64,000 nt of DNA from 20CM-2-55-15 sp963738025 (GCA_963738025.1 CAVTWA010000003.1:124001-188000); one strand, 5' to 3'; positions 17,700-26,579 are shown, numbered from the stretch's first letter. Made by a program: numbers and translations. The notes: a model not told the origin generated them from the sequence alone.

Positions 17700-18031
17700 C
17701 ATGGCGGACGAGTCGCCGATGGCCTGCCGAGTAAGCGGTCCGGCGATACCGTCGATCATCGCAATGGCGAGGGCAGCGGAATCAGTGCCTCTGCACCAAA
17801 ACATTCCATCGTCGCCCGAGTGTGCATCGATAGAACGGCACCAATGGCAAAACCTGACGTCATCAACAGCGGCAACGAGCGCCATCCAATGATGTAGATC
17901 TGGCGCACAACCTCTCTCAACTTGCAGGGCCGTTGAAAGGCTGCCCGCACGGAACGGATTGCAAAGACGCTCATTAAGCCGTCTTCTGAAAATTGCGTCC
18001 TTGCGGGGGACTCTGGTGTGGAATCAGCCAT
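17700..18031 (-). pseudogene. Truncated, frameshifted MlaE/YrbE-type ABC transporter permease
   Basis: The frame from 18031 reads FQRPCKLREVVRQIYIIG and then WRSLPLLMTSGFAIGAVLS, with FGAEALIP soon after; this is the N-terminal third of MlaE-type phospholipid transport permeases. It then hits a stop. A neighbouring frame continues weakly with ALAIAMIDGIAGPLT. Full-length members have about 250 residues; the remaining space before the DksA-like gene is too short and unrecognisable. I read it as a decayed copy. No partner ATPase (MlaF) or MlaD gene is adjacent. Confidence 0.65.
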
Positions 18032-18183
18032 AAAGGCTGATATCCGGTTGGAGTGGTGTTGAAAGCGACTTAGAAGCTGCTGCTCGTTCCTGATGGAGTG
18101 ACCAGTGGCATTTGTCGATGATGCCGACCATCATCATCCAGGGATGTTCTGTTTATACAAACAACGGGACCGTTGTGAATTAT

Positions 18184-18495
18184 TTACATGCCAGAAGAGT
18201 GAAGACGGACAATTCCGCGCAATAGATCCATGTAACGATGAGCCCACGATTGGCTTTCGTACTCTTGAAATAACTCAGCCCGGAAAGCTCGATCCGCAGA
18301 TTCACCCAACTGGACCCCGGCTAGTCCAATAGCGAGACCTCCTTGCGCCTGGAGAGAGTTCAGGCGATTCATGGGATACGGATGATCCTCGGCAACGAAT
18401 TCGAATCGATTTTCGAAGGCCACAATAATTGCCGCATCCATCCACGGTTCAGGTGCTGCTCTCAGAGCATTAATGAGTTCCGTATTTGACTTCAT
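18184..18495 (-). CDS. Hypothetical protein, 103 residues
   Basis: An ATG-started frame 11 bp downstream of the WXXGXW-protein gene on the same strand. The product is soluble with no signal peptide: a segment WMDAAIIVAFENRFEFVAEDHPYP followed by a helical Glu/Arg-rich half. I do not recognise the family. Codon use is ordinary for the window, and the position directly after an operon gene supports it. There is no obvious ribosome site, so translational coupling or a spurious frame are both possible. Confidence 0.4.
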   Translation of the reverse strand: MKSNTELINALRAAPEPWMDAAIIVAFENRFEFVAEDHPYPMNRLNSLQAQGGLAIGLAGVQLGESADRAFRAELFQEYESQSWAHRYMDLLRGIVRLHSSGM

Positions 18496-18506
18496 ACTGC
18501 ATTTGA

Positions 18507-19550
18507 CTAACGACGTGGGCCACCACCACGATCCCCGCGCCCGCTTGGCTGCTGCCTCTGCTGCATCTGCTGTATCTGCTGCGTGTGTTTTTGCTGCAAT
18601 TGCTGCGTTTGTTGCTGGTGTTGTTGCTCCACTTGCTGCGTTCTTCCTTGAGTAGCCAGCTGTCTTGCCAGCTGCTGATGTTCCTTGTCCTGATTCTGCT
18701 GGAGCTTCTGCCGATCCTGGTTCTGCTGCGCGATTAGATTTTCCTGCTGGGTTCGGTATTTCTGGTCCAACTTCGGGTTGCCCGTGGCGGGTGACGCGGG
18801 GCGTTCGACAGGTGGCAACTCCTTAGGATGGAATGCAGCCGCGGCGGGCCGTCTGGCCGGTACGACGCCGAAGCCCCTAAACGCCCCCGGCGCAGGAGTC
18901 GCGGCAACTGGCGGCGCGCCGCGGTTCGCTGAAAACCGCTGCTGGGGGGCATTGCGGGCAGCCAGCGCATGCTGAGTCTGCGGGGCTGCAGCCGGAATAT
19001 GCCTGTCACGACCGGCCGCTTCTTCTTGAGCTGTGGCGCGCGCGTTGATCCCGCCGTTACCGCCATTGTAGCTGACGCGGCTGAGCCCGGGCCGGTTCAC
19101 ACGTGTGTTATAGACGTTGTGGATGACCTTGACGTTCAGGTTATTCAACGCCGTGTTGTAGAAAAAGCGTCCGTTTTCCCAGCGTCCGCCTTCATAACCA
19201 TGGCCAAAGTAACCGAAGCCATAGTCGATCCCACCATAGAATCCGACTGACGGGCCCCAATAGCCTTCATTGAAAATAAATCCGTTGCCGCCATAACCCC
19301 AATATGCCGGAGTCCATAGAAACCCAGGTTCCGGAGCTATCACCCATGTGCCTGGTACCCAGTAATACTCATCACTCCACTCCCAATACCCGGGCGTCCA
19401 GATATAACCTTCGCCGGGACAAATAGGCTGCTCATAAACGAGCAGCGGAGGGGGAGCGATTCTTATGGATACGCCAACCTGCGCGAAAGACGCGGTCGAC
19501 AGAAATAGCAACCCGGCGGCAAATAACGGCTGAATGATGCGGCTGCGCAT
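18507..19550 (-). CDS. Exported WXXGXW-repeat protein with Gln-rich tail
   Basis: The product has 347 residues. A signal peptide (MRSRIIQPLFAAGLLFLST) is followed by repeats of the YxWxPGYW type: YIWTPGYWEW, YYWVPGTWV, FLWTPAYWGYGG and FNEGYWGPSVGFYGG, matching the BcpO-related WXXGXW repeat (PF12779). The last hundred residues are extremely Gln-rich (QQNQDRQKLQQNQDKEHQQ and similar), likely a disordered or coiled-coil tail, ending in Gly/Arg. The ATG at 19550 is preceded by AGGAGA at ideal spacing; the open frame extends further upstream but without a better start. It presumably resides in the periplasm or outer membrane. Function is unknown. Confidence 0.85.
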   Translation of the reverse strand: MRSRIIQPLFAAGLLFLSTASFAQVGVSIRIAPPPLLVYEQPICPGEGYIWTPGYWEWSDEYYWVPGTWVIAPEPGFLWTPAYWGYGGNGFIFNEGYWGPSVGFYGGIDYGFGYFGHGYEGGRWENGRFFYNTALNNLNVKVIHNVYNTRVNRPGLSRVSYNGGNGGINARATAQEEAAGRDRHIPAAAPQTQHALAARNAPQQRFSANRGAPPVAATPAPGAFRGFGVVPARRPAAAAFHPKELPPVERPASPATGNPKLDQKYRTQQENLIAQQNQDRQKLQQNQDKEHQQLARQLATQGRTQQVEQQHQQQTQQLQQKHTQQIQQMQQRQQPSGRGDRGGGPRR

Positions 19551-19650
19551 TGGGTCTCCTCCTTCGAAATCATCTGCGGTGATCAGTACGGCCGTGCCGC
19601 GGTGCAAGGTTTTGCCTTCCGTCACAGGACCTGGAAAGAATTCTCTTTTT

Positions 19651-19669
19651 AAGGGCGGTTGCCGCCCTT
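19651..19669. terminator. Hairpin AAGGGCGG-TTG-CCGCCCTT
   Basis: An 8-bp perfect stem with a TTG loop lies in the gap between the SYLF gene and the WXXGXW gene. TTTTT precedes it on the plus strand, so for minus-strand transcripts it is followed by an A-run rather than a U-run. A weak or attenuating terminator for the SYLF transcript is plausible. Confidence 0.45.
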
Positions 19670-19737
19670 TACGAGCGCTGTCGTGCTTCCGTTCGCAAAG
19701 GGCGTGCATTCTCGCAACCGCGTCGTCGTTGGGATTC

Positions 19738-20481
19738 CTACTTGTGTGTGGTCTGCGGCGCTCCTGCACCGGCGCACTTCTGCAGGGCGCGAAGAAACGG
19801 CTGCACGATGGCCGTAGCCGTGATGCTGAGCTTGCGTGCGGACACGTCCGCAGCCACGGATTTCTTTCCGTAAACAATCTTGTTGGCATCATCGTCCAAT
19901 TCGAGCACAGCTCCGTCCAAAGCCACTCCGGCAAACAAACCTTTAGAGCGGGAATATGAGTAGATCGCGGAATTCAGCAGAATGTCCGTTCCGGCCTCTG
20001 CATTTCGGCCGACGGGCCCTGCCGTCGCGGACGCATCAGCGCCAATCTTTAGCTTGCCTTTGAGCAAGGGCTTGATCCCGTCGCTGTTTGTAAACACCAT
20101 GACCAGGTCAGTCGCCTCGACTCCCAGCTGGAAGCCGAAACTTCCTCCCCCGATTTCGACGAATAGAGGTGTTCCCCAACCCCCGTCCGCGTTTCTCTGA
20201 GCGACGAGGCCCTTGCCATAACGGCCGCCGATTCCAAATGCGCCTTTTACGACATGGGGGATGACAGCGATACCATAGGCCTTTTTCAGAAGAGCGTCAG
20301 GTATGCCCTGATCCGGAGCTGCCGTAATTTCTTCCAGAACTGAAGCCGCATGTTCTGCACGAACCCTTTCGTCGGTATTTTGGGCCGAGCTACTGCGTGC
20401 TTGAGTCGATGACATTGCCGCGGAACAGATCAGAGCGACCACCGCGGTCGCTGCAACTATAAAGAATCTTGTCGATCGCAT
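19738..20481 (-). CDS. Exported SYLF/Ysc84-type lipid-binding protein
   Basis: The product has 247 residues from an ATG that starts a signal peptide (MRSTRFFIVAATAVVALICS). The mature part matches the SYLF (DUF500/Ysc84) domain: IPDALLKKAYGIAVIPHV, GAFGIGGRYGKGLV, FVEIGGGSFGFQLGVEATD, VMVFTNSDGI, IYSYSRSKGLFAGVALDG. In other organisms the domain binds phospholipids; bacterial members are secreted or periplasmic with unclear roles. The upstream region carries the shared Crp/Fnr-type dyad at the common spacing, placing it in the same predicted regulon as groESL and the DksA-like gene. The leader would be about 110 bases long. Confidence 0.87.
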   Translation of the reverse strand: MRSTRFFIVAATAVVALICSAAMSSTQARSSSAQNTDERVRAEHAASVLEEITAAPDQGIPDALLKKAYGIAVIPHVVKGAFGIGGRYGKGLVAQRNADGGWGTPLFVEIGGGSFGFQLGVEATDLVMVFTNSDGIKPLLKGKLKIGADASATAGPVGRNAEAGTDILLNSAIYSYSRSKGLFAGVALDGAVLELDDDANKIVYGKKSVAADVSARKLSITATAIVQPFLRALQKCAGAGAPQTTHK

Positions 20482-20595
20482 GATTTTTGCCTCATTTTTG
20501 ATGGCCGCGTCTGCCGAGTTTGCAATCGCAGCCACCAGCATTTCTGTTTGGAGAGCGAGGACCCGCGCGGGTGATTTGATTTACGCTCAGTTCGA

Positions 20596-20638
20596 AGTGT
20601 GCACGTCAGCGAAGAGGAAAGCTGTGCGCAATTGCACA
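20596..20638 (-). promoter_or_regulatory. Crp/Fnr-type dyad and -10 for the SYLF gene
   Basis: On the minus strand TGTGCA-ATTG-CGCACA (20638-20623) is followed after exactly 21 bases by CACACT (20601-20596). The dyad lies inside a longer palindrome, CTGTGC-N6-GCACAG (20622-20639). The -10 matches the consensus at only three positions, consistent with an activator-dependent promoter. An identical CACACT occurs at the same spacing at 27826. Confidence 0.6.
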
Positions 20639-20641
20639 GTC

Positions 20642-21010
20642 AGAACGGTCCAGCTGAATCATTAACTGAAGAGATCCTAACCCGACCGACTGTATGCCGC
20701 CGCTGCAACCAACTCTCTGCGATTTCGACGCTGGCGACTCGACGCGTCCATGGAGTTCACGTAACCGCGTCCTTCATCTCTTATGAAGATTATGTGAAAA
20801 ACCATCGTGGGTGCGCTGTGCTGTTGTTCACAGCGGCCATTACAATCGCTTATTGTCGTGATCGCAGCGCACCGGGATACGTTCTTCCGCAAACTGGGAG
20901 GGATCGCGGCAGGCGTACAATTTCCCGCCCCCGCCTGTTGCGAAAGTTTGACGTAGGAGAATGTCGCAAAAGTATGGCATCGTTGTCCTACAAGCAAACC
21001 GGGAGAGGAT
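20642..21010. other. Gene-free stretch upstream of the first Crp/Fnr gene
   Basis: No supported coding frame. It ends in GGGAGAGGAT, the ribosome site of the next gene. The TTGACG at about 20948 could be a -35 element, but the spacing to any -10-like hexamer is poor. Confidence 0.4.
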
Positions 21011-21691
21011 TTGTCCAGAACGAAGAAGTCGTCCGTCATAACCACCATCGACCCTTACGTGATGATGCTTTTGCAAAAGGTGTCGGAAGGCAAGATCCTC
21101 TTAAGCCTCGGGAAAGGTGAACGCGTTTTTGCTCAAGGGGAACATGCCGATGCGGTTTTCTTCATCGAGTCCGGGAAAGTGAAGATTTCGGTGGTATCCG
21201 CTGCGGGAAAAGAAGCAGTCATTGCGATTCTGGACTCCCCCAATTTCTTTGGAGAAGGCGCTCTCGTGGGCCAGTCCCTGCGAATAAGCACCGCAACGAC
21301 AATAGAGCCATCCACCATATTCCGGGTCGAAAAGGCCGCGATGTCTCGAGCTCTACATGAACAGGCCGGGCTTTCAGACAAATTCATGACGGCCCTGTTA
21401 GTACGCAATATAGATATCGAGGCAGATCTTTGTGATCAGCTTTTCAATCACAGTGAAAAACGCCTGGCTCGCGTTTTGTTGAAACTGGCTCGTATGCGTC
21501 AGCATGAAGTCATGCCCGACACAAAAATCGCCTTAATCAGTCACGAGACTCTGGCCGAAATGGTGGGGACAACGCGGTCACGGGTGACTCACTTCATGAA
21601 CAAATTCAGGACAATGGGGCTGATCGATTACGACCACGATGGGTTCTCGGTACGGACGGAACTTTTGACTGACGTCGTATTGCACGACTGA
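21011..21691 (+). CDS. Crp/Fnr-family transcriptional regulator (paralogue 1)
   Basis: The product has 226 residues. A cyclic-nucleotide-binding-like beta-roll (about 25-140: FAQGEHADAVFFIESGKVKI, FFGEGALVGQSLR), a dimerisation helix and a C-terminal winged helix-turn-helix with HETLAEMVGTTRSRVTHFMN. There are no Cys clusters for an Fe-S centre as in FNR. The glutamate/arginine pattern FFGEGALVGQSLR differs from the cAMP-binding loop of E. coli CRP, so the ligand is unknown. Start is TTG preceded by GGGAG at 5 bases; no ATG fits. The second paralogue at 24 kb has an almost identical recognition helix. Both are candidates to bind the five dyads found in this window. Confidence 0.9.
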   Translation: MSRTKKSSVITTIDPYVMMLLQKVSEGKILLSLGKGERVFAQGEHADAVFFIESGKVKISVVSAAGKEAVIAILDSPNFFGEGALVGQSLRISTATTIEPSTIFRVEKAAMSRALHEQAGLSDKFMTALLVRNIDIEADLCDQLFNHSEKRLARVLLKLARMRQHEVMPDTKIALISHETLAEMVGTTRSRVTHFMNKFRTMGLIDYDHDGFSVRTELLTDVVLHD

Positions 21692-21827
21692 TAACAGCCC
21701 CTAATGTCTCCCCGATAGCGACGGGCTTCGTCGTTTCCGCGGTTCACCTCGTAACTTTGTGCGATTGTCGCGGCAGAGCCGACGCAAGGGGGGCTAAGTA
21801 CAGAACGCCGTCGGGTGGAAATGACCG

Positions 21828-23090
21828 TTACTTGCGTGGTGAAACCATCTTCGTGACGCGGCCGACACTGGTGTCGCCGGCATACAGGTTGTCCTGTTTA
21901 TCAAAAACCCAGTAGCTGGCTTCGATGAACTGGCCCGTTCCGATTCCCATGCCGTTGCCGATCGCACCGATGACTTTGCCGCTCCGGTCCAGCTTCAGGA
22001 ACTGGCCATCCTGACCGCTCGCCATCCACGGATTGCCGTGCGGATCAAAATGCAGGGCACAAACGAGGTTTCTCGTTTGCATGGTTCTGAGGAATTTTCC
22101 ATCGCTGGTATAGACAACGATTCGATACTGCTCGCGATCTCCAATCCAGACGTCGCCGTTTATCGGATCCACGGCGAGCCCGTGTACTGAATCGAATTTT
22201 CCCTGCCCGACACTATTGCCGTACCACTGGCTGATGAATTTCCCACTCTTGTCGAGATGAATGACACGAGCCGCGCCGAGATTGTTGGCGGGATCATCGG
22301 AATCGGTGTCATTGGGACTCTCGTCCGCATGACCTTCGGCGATGTATACATCGCCGTTCTGTCCGAAGGCGATCATGACCGGCTGCCACAGAAGTCGTTG
22401 CCCTTTTGCTTCATTCCAATCACCCCGGCGTCCGCGTTCTCCAAAAGTCATGAGCAGCTCGCCTTTGGGACTGAGTTTCATCACGGTGGCGCCGTTCGTG
22501 TCGGCGATCCAGATATTGTCGTCGGAGTCGATCGCCATGCCGTGAGCCTTGTCCTGATGTCCAATCACGTCATCACCAAGTTGAAGAATCAGTTTGTAAT
22601 CCGGATCGAACTTGTAGAGTTGAGGACTGCCCGCGGCCTTTCGTTGAAAGACCCAGAGATTGCCTTTTGAATCCAGAACTACCGATGGAACTCCGCCAGC
22701 GCCGGGTGGCAGCAGGTATGGATACGTGAACGTGTAGCCCATAGTCTGCTCCCACTCTACGCGCTGCAGTGCCTGACGACCTGGCGTCAGCCGGTTTCCG
22801 CACAGTGGCGAGCGACTGCATCCGGGTGTACGCGGAAGTGCAGGGGACGGGGCTGCAGTCGTCGCTGCGGGTCTTATTGGAGCCGCGGATCGGGCGGGAA
22901 CGGTGACATGACCACCCGCATCGACGACAGTGTTGCCGCCAGGATCGGGAAAGGATCCTTGCAGAAACCACGCCGGTGATCCGTTCTCGGCCAGCCCTCG
23001 CGTTGGCGGTTGCGACTGCGCGAATGCTGCTGTCGATATAAGAACCGCGAGAACTGCTGCAACAACTCCAGTGAAATTGCGTGAGTTCAT
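21828..23090 (-). CDS. Exported NHL-type six-bladed beta-propeller protein
   Basis: The product has 420 residues. A signal peptide (MNSRNFTGVVAAVLAVLIS) and a low-complexity Pro/Ala stretch precede repeated propeller blades: VVLDSKGNLWVFQR, HGMAIDSDDNIWIADTNGA, VMKLSPKGELLMTFG, HGLAVDPINGDVWIGDREQY, VFDKQDNLYAGDT. This is the NHL/peptidyl-alpha-hydroxyglycine lyase-like fold; without catalytic residues I can assign, a ligand-binding or lyase role is open. ATG at 23090 has GGAGG at 5 bases upstream, better than longer alternatives. It is convergent with Crp/Fnr paralogue 1 and has no obvious partner. Confidence 0.85.
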   Translation of the reverse strand: MNSRNFTGVVAAVLAVLISTAAFAQSQPPTRGLAENGSPAWFLQGSFPDPGGNTVVDAGGHVTVPARSAAPIRPAATTAAPSPALPRTPGCSRSPLCGNRLTPGRQALQRVEWEQTMGYTFTYPYLLPPGAGGVPSVVLDSKGNLWVFQRKAAGSPQLYKFDPDYKLILQLGDDVIGHQDKAHGMAIDSDDNIWIADTNGATVMKLSPKGELLMTFGERGRRGDWNEAKGQRLLWQPVMIAFGQNGDVYIAEGHADESPNDTDSDDPANNLGAARVIHLDKSGKFISQWYGNSVGQGKFDSVHGLAVDPINGDVWIGDREQYRIVVYTSDGKFLRTMQTRNLVCALHFDPHGNPWMASGQDGQFLKLDRSGKVIGAIGNGMGIGTGQFIEASYWVFDKQDNLYAGDTSVGRVTKMVSPRK

Positions 23091-23275
23091 TCTGGCCTCC
23101 CCGTCGGTGACGTATTCTGACACAGAGAGTACATCGTTGGCTGCCACTCCAGCGGAATAAGCAGTCCTGTTCGGAAGTGGGGATTCCGGTTGGAGTGCGG
23201 CAAAGTCTCATATTGCCGGAACTATGTTAAATGGGGAAAGACCGGGGCGGGAATAGCCGGGCCGACGGAAGTCGT

Positions 23276-23635
23276 TTAAACCGTAACCGTGACCTTTGTT
23301 CGTGCGCTTCTCACGGCCTGCGCCTCTTCTCCCGAGATGTGAAAGACGGTGTTGAGCTTGGTGAGTTCAAGCAATTGCTGAACGTGATCTGTCGGACGCA
23401 GAAGGACCAATTCTCCGCCTTTGCTCCGAATCGACGTCCAGATACTCATCAGCTGACCTAAACCGAAGCTATCAATGTATGGAACACCGGCTAAATTCAA
23501 TACGAAGTCGAGATGGCCTTCATCCAACAATTCGTTGACCTGGTCACGCAAAGCGACCTCGAGAAAACACAGTCGTCCGGTGACGTCCATGATTACCACA
23601 CCTGAAACGAGCCTTGATGTTATTGCAACGGGCAT
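23276..23635 (-). CDS. STAS-domain anti-sigma factor antagonist
   Basis: The product has 119 residues. STAS fold: VVIMDVTGRLCF, LVLNLAGVPYIDSFGLGQLM, GGELVLLRPTDHVQQLLELT. The phosphorylatable serine of SpoIIAA-like proteins is present in DSFGLG (usually DSSGLG). Such proteins release sigma factors from anti-sigma kinases; no kinase gene is nearby, so the partner is unknown. Strong ribosome site GGAGGAG directly before the ATG. It lies 23 bp downstream of a small hypothetical gene and is probably cotranscribed with it. Confidence 0.88.
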   Translation of the reverse strand: MPVAITSRLVSGVVIMDVTGRLCFLEVALRDQVNELLDEGHLDFVLNLAGVPYIDSFGLGQLMSIWTSIRSKGGELVLLRPTDHVQQLLELTKLNTVFHISGEEAQAVRSARTKVTVTV

Positions 23636-23658
23636 AGCTCCTCCAGAACTGTCGCCGT

Positions 23659-23883
23659 TTAGGAGTCAGCGATCACGATTTTTCGAATCCCAAAAGAAAA
23701 TACGGGAACACCGGCCTGTTCTTCGACGACATAACCGGGATGAAAGGGGCCCCGGCGCAAATTCAGCTCGCGGCGATACTGTTTCGCGTCTTCGAGCTTT
23801 TTGAACTGAGCGGGAACCGGCCTTCGGCCAAAGATACCGATTTCGTTAGGTTGCTTGGAACGGACCCAATAAGTCGGTCTCAA
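23659..23883 (-). CDS. Hypothetical 74-residue basic protein
   Basis: Start chosen at TTG 23883 because GGGAGG lies 7 bases upstream; a TTG at 23910 is possible but has no such site. The product has PTYWVRSKQPNEIGIFG, FKKLEDAKQYRRELNLRRG, PFHPGYVVEEQAGVPVFSFG. It is small, basic, aromatic and without a signal peptide. I do not recognise the family. It precedes the STAS gene by 23 bp on the same strand. Upstream, 23939-23975 is AT-rich with an imperfect GTAA/TTAC dyad and a CATAAT hexamer (23933-23938), so a regulated promoter is likely there. Confidence 0.6.
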   Translation of the reverse strand: MRPTYWVRSKQPNEIGIFGRRPVPAQFKKLEDAKQYRRELNLRRGPFHPGYVVEEQAGVPVFSFGIRKIVIADS

Positions 23884-24031
23884 TGTTTTCCTCCCGTCAG
23901 AGCAGTTCAAATGTGTGCGCTAGTCGTGATTCATTATGTCATGACTTTACCAATTTTAGTAAATTAACTTACATGATTAGTCTTGACTATCTACATAAAT
24001 TAACCAATGACAGCTAACCCGAAATCGCAGC

Positions 24032-24715
24032 TCAATCGTGGAGGACAATATCGGTCAGCAGCTCCGTTCTCACCGTAAGTTCTCCGTTGTAGTCGATCAG
24101 TCCCAATGTCCTGAATTTGTTCATGAAGTGCGTAATGCGAGAACGCGTTGTGCCCACCATTTCGGCGAGGGTCTCATGACTCAAGAGCGGAATTCTGGCA
24201 TCGGCCGCGGCGTCGTGATCACGTAATCGAGCAAGCTTCAGGAGAACGCGAGCTAACCGTTTTTCGCTGTGGTTGAAGAGTTGATCGCAGAGATCCTCTT
24301 CGAGAGCGATATTACGGACCAACAATGCAGAAATGAATTTTTCAGACAGTTCAACTTGTTCATGAAGAGCTCGGAGCATCGACGGTTTTTCGACCCGGAA
24401 GATGCAGGATGGCGACAGGACCGTCGCTGTACTGATTCGGAGGGGTTGTCCTACCAGCGCACCTTCACCGAGAAAGCTGTGAGCACCAACGACCGCTATG
24501 ACGGCTTCCTTTCCAGCAGTTGACACTACGGTAATCTTCACTCTGCCGCTCTGGATATAGAAAATGGCGTCAGCCCGATCGCCCTGGGAAAAAATCTTTT
24601 CACCTTTCTGGGGATTCCAGACGCGTTTGCCCTCTGAAATGTGCTCAAGCAGGTTTTTGACGTAAGGATCCGCCAGTCCAGTGATTACTCTTGTTATCCT
24701 TTTTATTCTGGGCAC
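24032..24715 (-). CDS. Crp/Fnr-family transcriptional regulator (paralogue 2)
   Basis: The product has 227 residues, closely related to the protein at 21011: effector domain (FSQGDRADAIFYIQSGRVKI, FLGEGALVGQPLR), then HETLAEMVGTTRSRITHFMN and NKFRTLGLIDY. No Fe-S cysteines. GTG start; no ribosome site is visible and a TATTAT hexamer sits six bases before the GTG, so the transcript could be leaderless. The near-identical recognition helices mean the two paralogues probably read the same DNA sequence but may respond to different signals. Confidence 0.9.
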   Translation of the reverse strand: MPRIKRITRVITGLADPYVKNLLEHISEGKRVWNPQKGEKIFSQGDRADAIFYIQSGRVKITVVSTAGKEAVIAVVGAHSFLGEGALVGQPLRISTATVLSPSCIFRVEKPSMLRALHEQVELSEKFISALLVRNIALEEDLCDQLFNHSEKRLARVLLKLARLRDHDAAADARIPLLSHETLAEMVGTTRSRITHFMNKFRTLGLIDYNGELTVRTELLTDIVLHD

Positions 24716-24879
24716 TGCTAATAATACGCTGATTTCGCTATATGAAACTTCGCCTGGCTTTCAACGGGACGCAAGTGCTCTAAGCCTGACTCGATATTCA
24801 GGGCGAAAAACATTCGTCATTGTCGAAGCTGGAGGGGTCCTGTGACTGAGTTTACGATGCGATCTCAGCGGCAACCCAT

Positions 24880-24916
24880 TCCGCCGGCCGGATTGTAACA
24901 AGGGCTTGCCGGCGGA
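24880..24916. terminator. Hairpin downstream of groEL
   Basis: TCCGCCGGC and GCCGGCGGA form a 9-bp perfect stem with a 19-base loop; TTTT follows on the plus strand. It lies 44 bp beyond the groEL stop, between groEL and Crp/Fnr paralogue 2, both on the minus strand, so it probably ends the groESL transcript without a canonical U-tract. Confidence 0.45.
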
Positions 24917-24959
24917 TTTTGTGGGCTGACGAACGACAGTGGTTGATCCGGTCGCGTGC

Positions 24960-26579
24960 TTAGTACATCGGGCCTTCACCGCCTGGCATCGCACCGGCAT
25001 GTTCCTTGCCAGGAATCTCGGCAATCAAAGCCTCGGTTGTCAGCATCAGCGCCGCGATCGATGCCGCGTTCTGGAGGGCTGAACGCGTCACTTTTGCGGG
25101 ATCAAGAATGCCGGCAGCAATCATGTCGGTATATTCCTCCGTTTCGGCGTTGAAGCCATAGTTGGCCTTAGCGGACTCGCGGACTTTACCGATAACGACG
25201 GCACCCTCATGGCCTGCGTTGGACGCTATCAATCGAAGCGGTTCTTCAAGCGCGCGCTTCACAATGTTCACTCCGATTTGTTCGTCATCCTCCAACTTCA
25301 GCTTCTCCAAAGCGGGAATGGTTCGAAGAAAAGCCACGCCGCCACCCGGCACGATGCCTTCTTCGACGGCAGCCCGAGTTGCGTGCATGGCATCCTCGAC
25401 GCGCGCCTTCTTCTCTTTCAGCTCTGTCTCGGTCGCCGCGCCAACATGAATCACCGCAACACCGCCAACAAGCTTCGCCAACCGCTCCTGTAGTTTCTCA
25501 CGATCGTAGTCGGAACTCGTCTCCTCGACCTGGACTCGAAGCTGCTTAACTCGACCTTCGATGATTGAGCGTTTGCCGCCGCCTTCGATGATGGTGGTAT
25601 TGTCCTTATCGATCACCACTTTTTTCGCCGTACCGAGGTCTTCGATCTTCACATTCTCCAACCGGATGCCAAGATCCTCCGTGATCGCGCGACCGTTCGT
25701 GAGGATCGCAATGTCATCCAGCATAGCCTTCCGGCGATCGCCGAATCCGGGCGCTTTCACTGCCGCCGATTGCAGCGTGCCCCGCAGCCGGTTCACCACG
25801 AGAGTTGCAAGTGCTTCGCCTTCGACATCTTCGGCAACGATCAATAAGGAACGGTTCATCTTGGAAACCTGTTCGAGAAGCGGTAAGAGATCCTTCATCG
25901 AGCTGACTTTCTTTTCGGAAATCAGGATCAGGCAATTTTCAAGCACGCATTGCATCCGATCCGGATCTGTCACGAAGTACGGCGAAAGGTACCCGCGATC
26001 GAACTGCATCCCTTCGACGACATCCAAGGTGGTTTCCATGGTCTTCGCCTCCTCGACCGTGATGACACCATCCTTGCCGACTTTCTTCATCGCCTCGGCA
26101 ATGATATTGCCGATGGTAAAATCGTTGTTGGCCGAGATCGCAGCCACCTGGGCGATCATTTCACCGCTGACCGGCTTCGACAGTCTCTTGATCTCTTCGA
26201 TAGCCACTTTAACTGCGCGTTCGATGCCTCGCTTGACAGCCATCGGGTTCGCGCCTGCGGCGACCGTCTTGACACCTTCGCGAAAGATGGATTGTGCCAG
26301 CACCGTCGCGGTGGTGGTGCCGTCACCCGCCACATCGCTGGTTTTCGATGCGACTTCCTTCACCATCTGAGCGCCCATGTTCTCCATCGAATCTTTCAGG
26401 TCGATTTCCTTTGCGACTGTCACGCCGTCTTTAGTGATGAGCGGAGAGCCGAATTTCTTATCGAGAACCACGTTGCGGCCTCTTGGACCCAAAGTGATCT
26501 TGACTGCATCGGCAAGGATGTTGACGCCTCGCAACATCGCCTGCCTGGAATCTTCACCGTGAACAATCTGTTTCGCCAT
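24960..26579 (-). CDS. groEL: Chaperonin GroEL (60 kDa, cpn60)
   Basis: The product has 539 residues, the usual length. MAKQIVHGEDSRQAMLRGV, VVLDKKFGSPLITKDGVTVA, the ATP-binding AGDGTTTATVLAQ, apical-domain segments and the FNAETEEYTDMIAAGILDP region are all present. With GroES it folds proteins in the cytosol. The C-terminus ends PGGEGPMY and lacks the usual Gly-Gly-Met repeat tail. It lies 7 bp after groES and is cotranscribed with it. No CIRCE inverted repeat is present upstream of the operon; the shared Crp/Fnr-type dyad takes its place. Confidence 0.98.
   Translation of the reverse strand: MAKQIVHGEDSRQAMLRGVNILADAVKITLGPRGRNVVLDKKFGSPLITKDGVTVAKEIDLKDSMENMGAQMVKEVASKTSDVAGDGTTTATVLAQSIFREGVKTVAAGANPMAVKRGIERAVKVAIEEIKRLSKPVSGEMIAQVAAISANNDFTIGNIIAEAMKKVGKDGVITVEEAKTMETTLDVVEGMQFDRGYLSPYFVTDPDRMQCVLENCLILISEKKVSSMKDLLPLLEQVSKMNRSLLIVAEDVEGEALATLVVNRLRGTLQSAAVKAPGFGDRRKAMLDDIAILTNGRAITEDLGIRLENVKIEDLGTAKKVVIDKDNTTIIEGGGKRSIIEGRVKQLRVQVEETSSDYDREKLQERLAKLVGGVAVIHVGAATETELKEKKARVEDAMHATRAAVEEGIVPGGGVAFLRTIPALEKLKLEDDEQIGVNIVKRALEEPLRLIASNAGHEGAVVIGKVRESAKANYGFNAETEEYTDMIAAGILDPAKVTRSALQNAASIAALMLTTEALIAEIPGKEHAGAMPGGEGPMY

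Noticed and set aside
23933..23975. Sixth member of the Crp/Fnr-type operator set upstream of the small gene at 23883
   Set aside because: There is a CATAAT and an AT-rich imperfect dyad, but the half-sites are GTAA/TTAC and the spacing differs by about two bases.
25561..26370. 269-residue plus-strand frame opposite groEL
   Set aside because: Shadow of the conserved groEL coding sequence on the other strand; low-complexity Ser/Arg composition.
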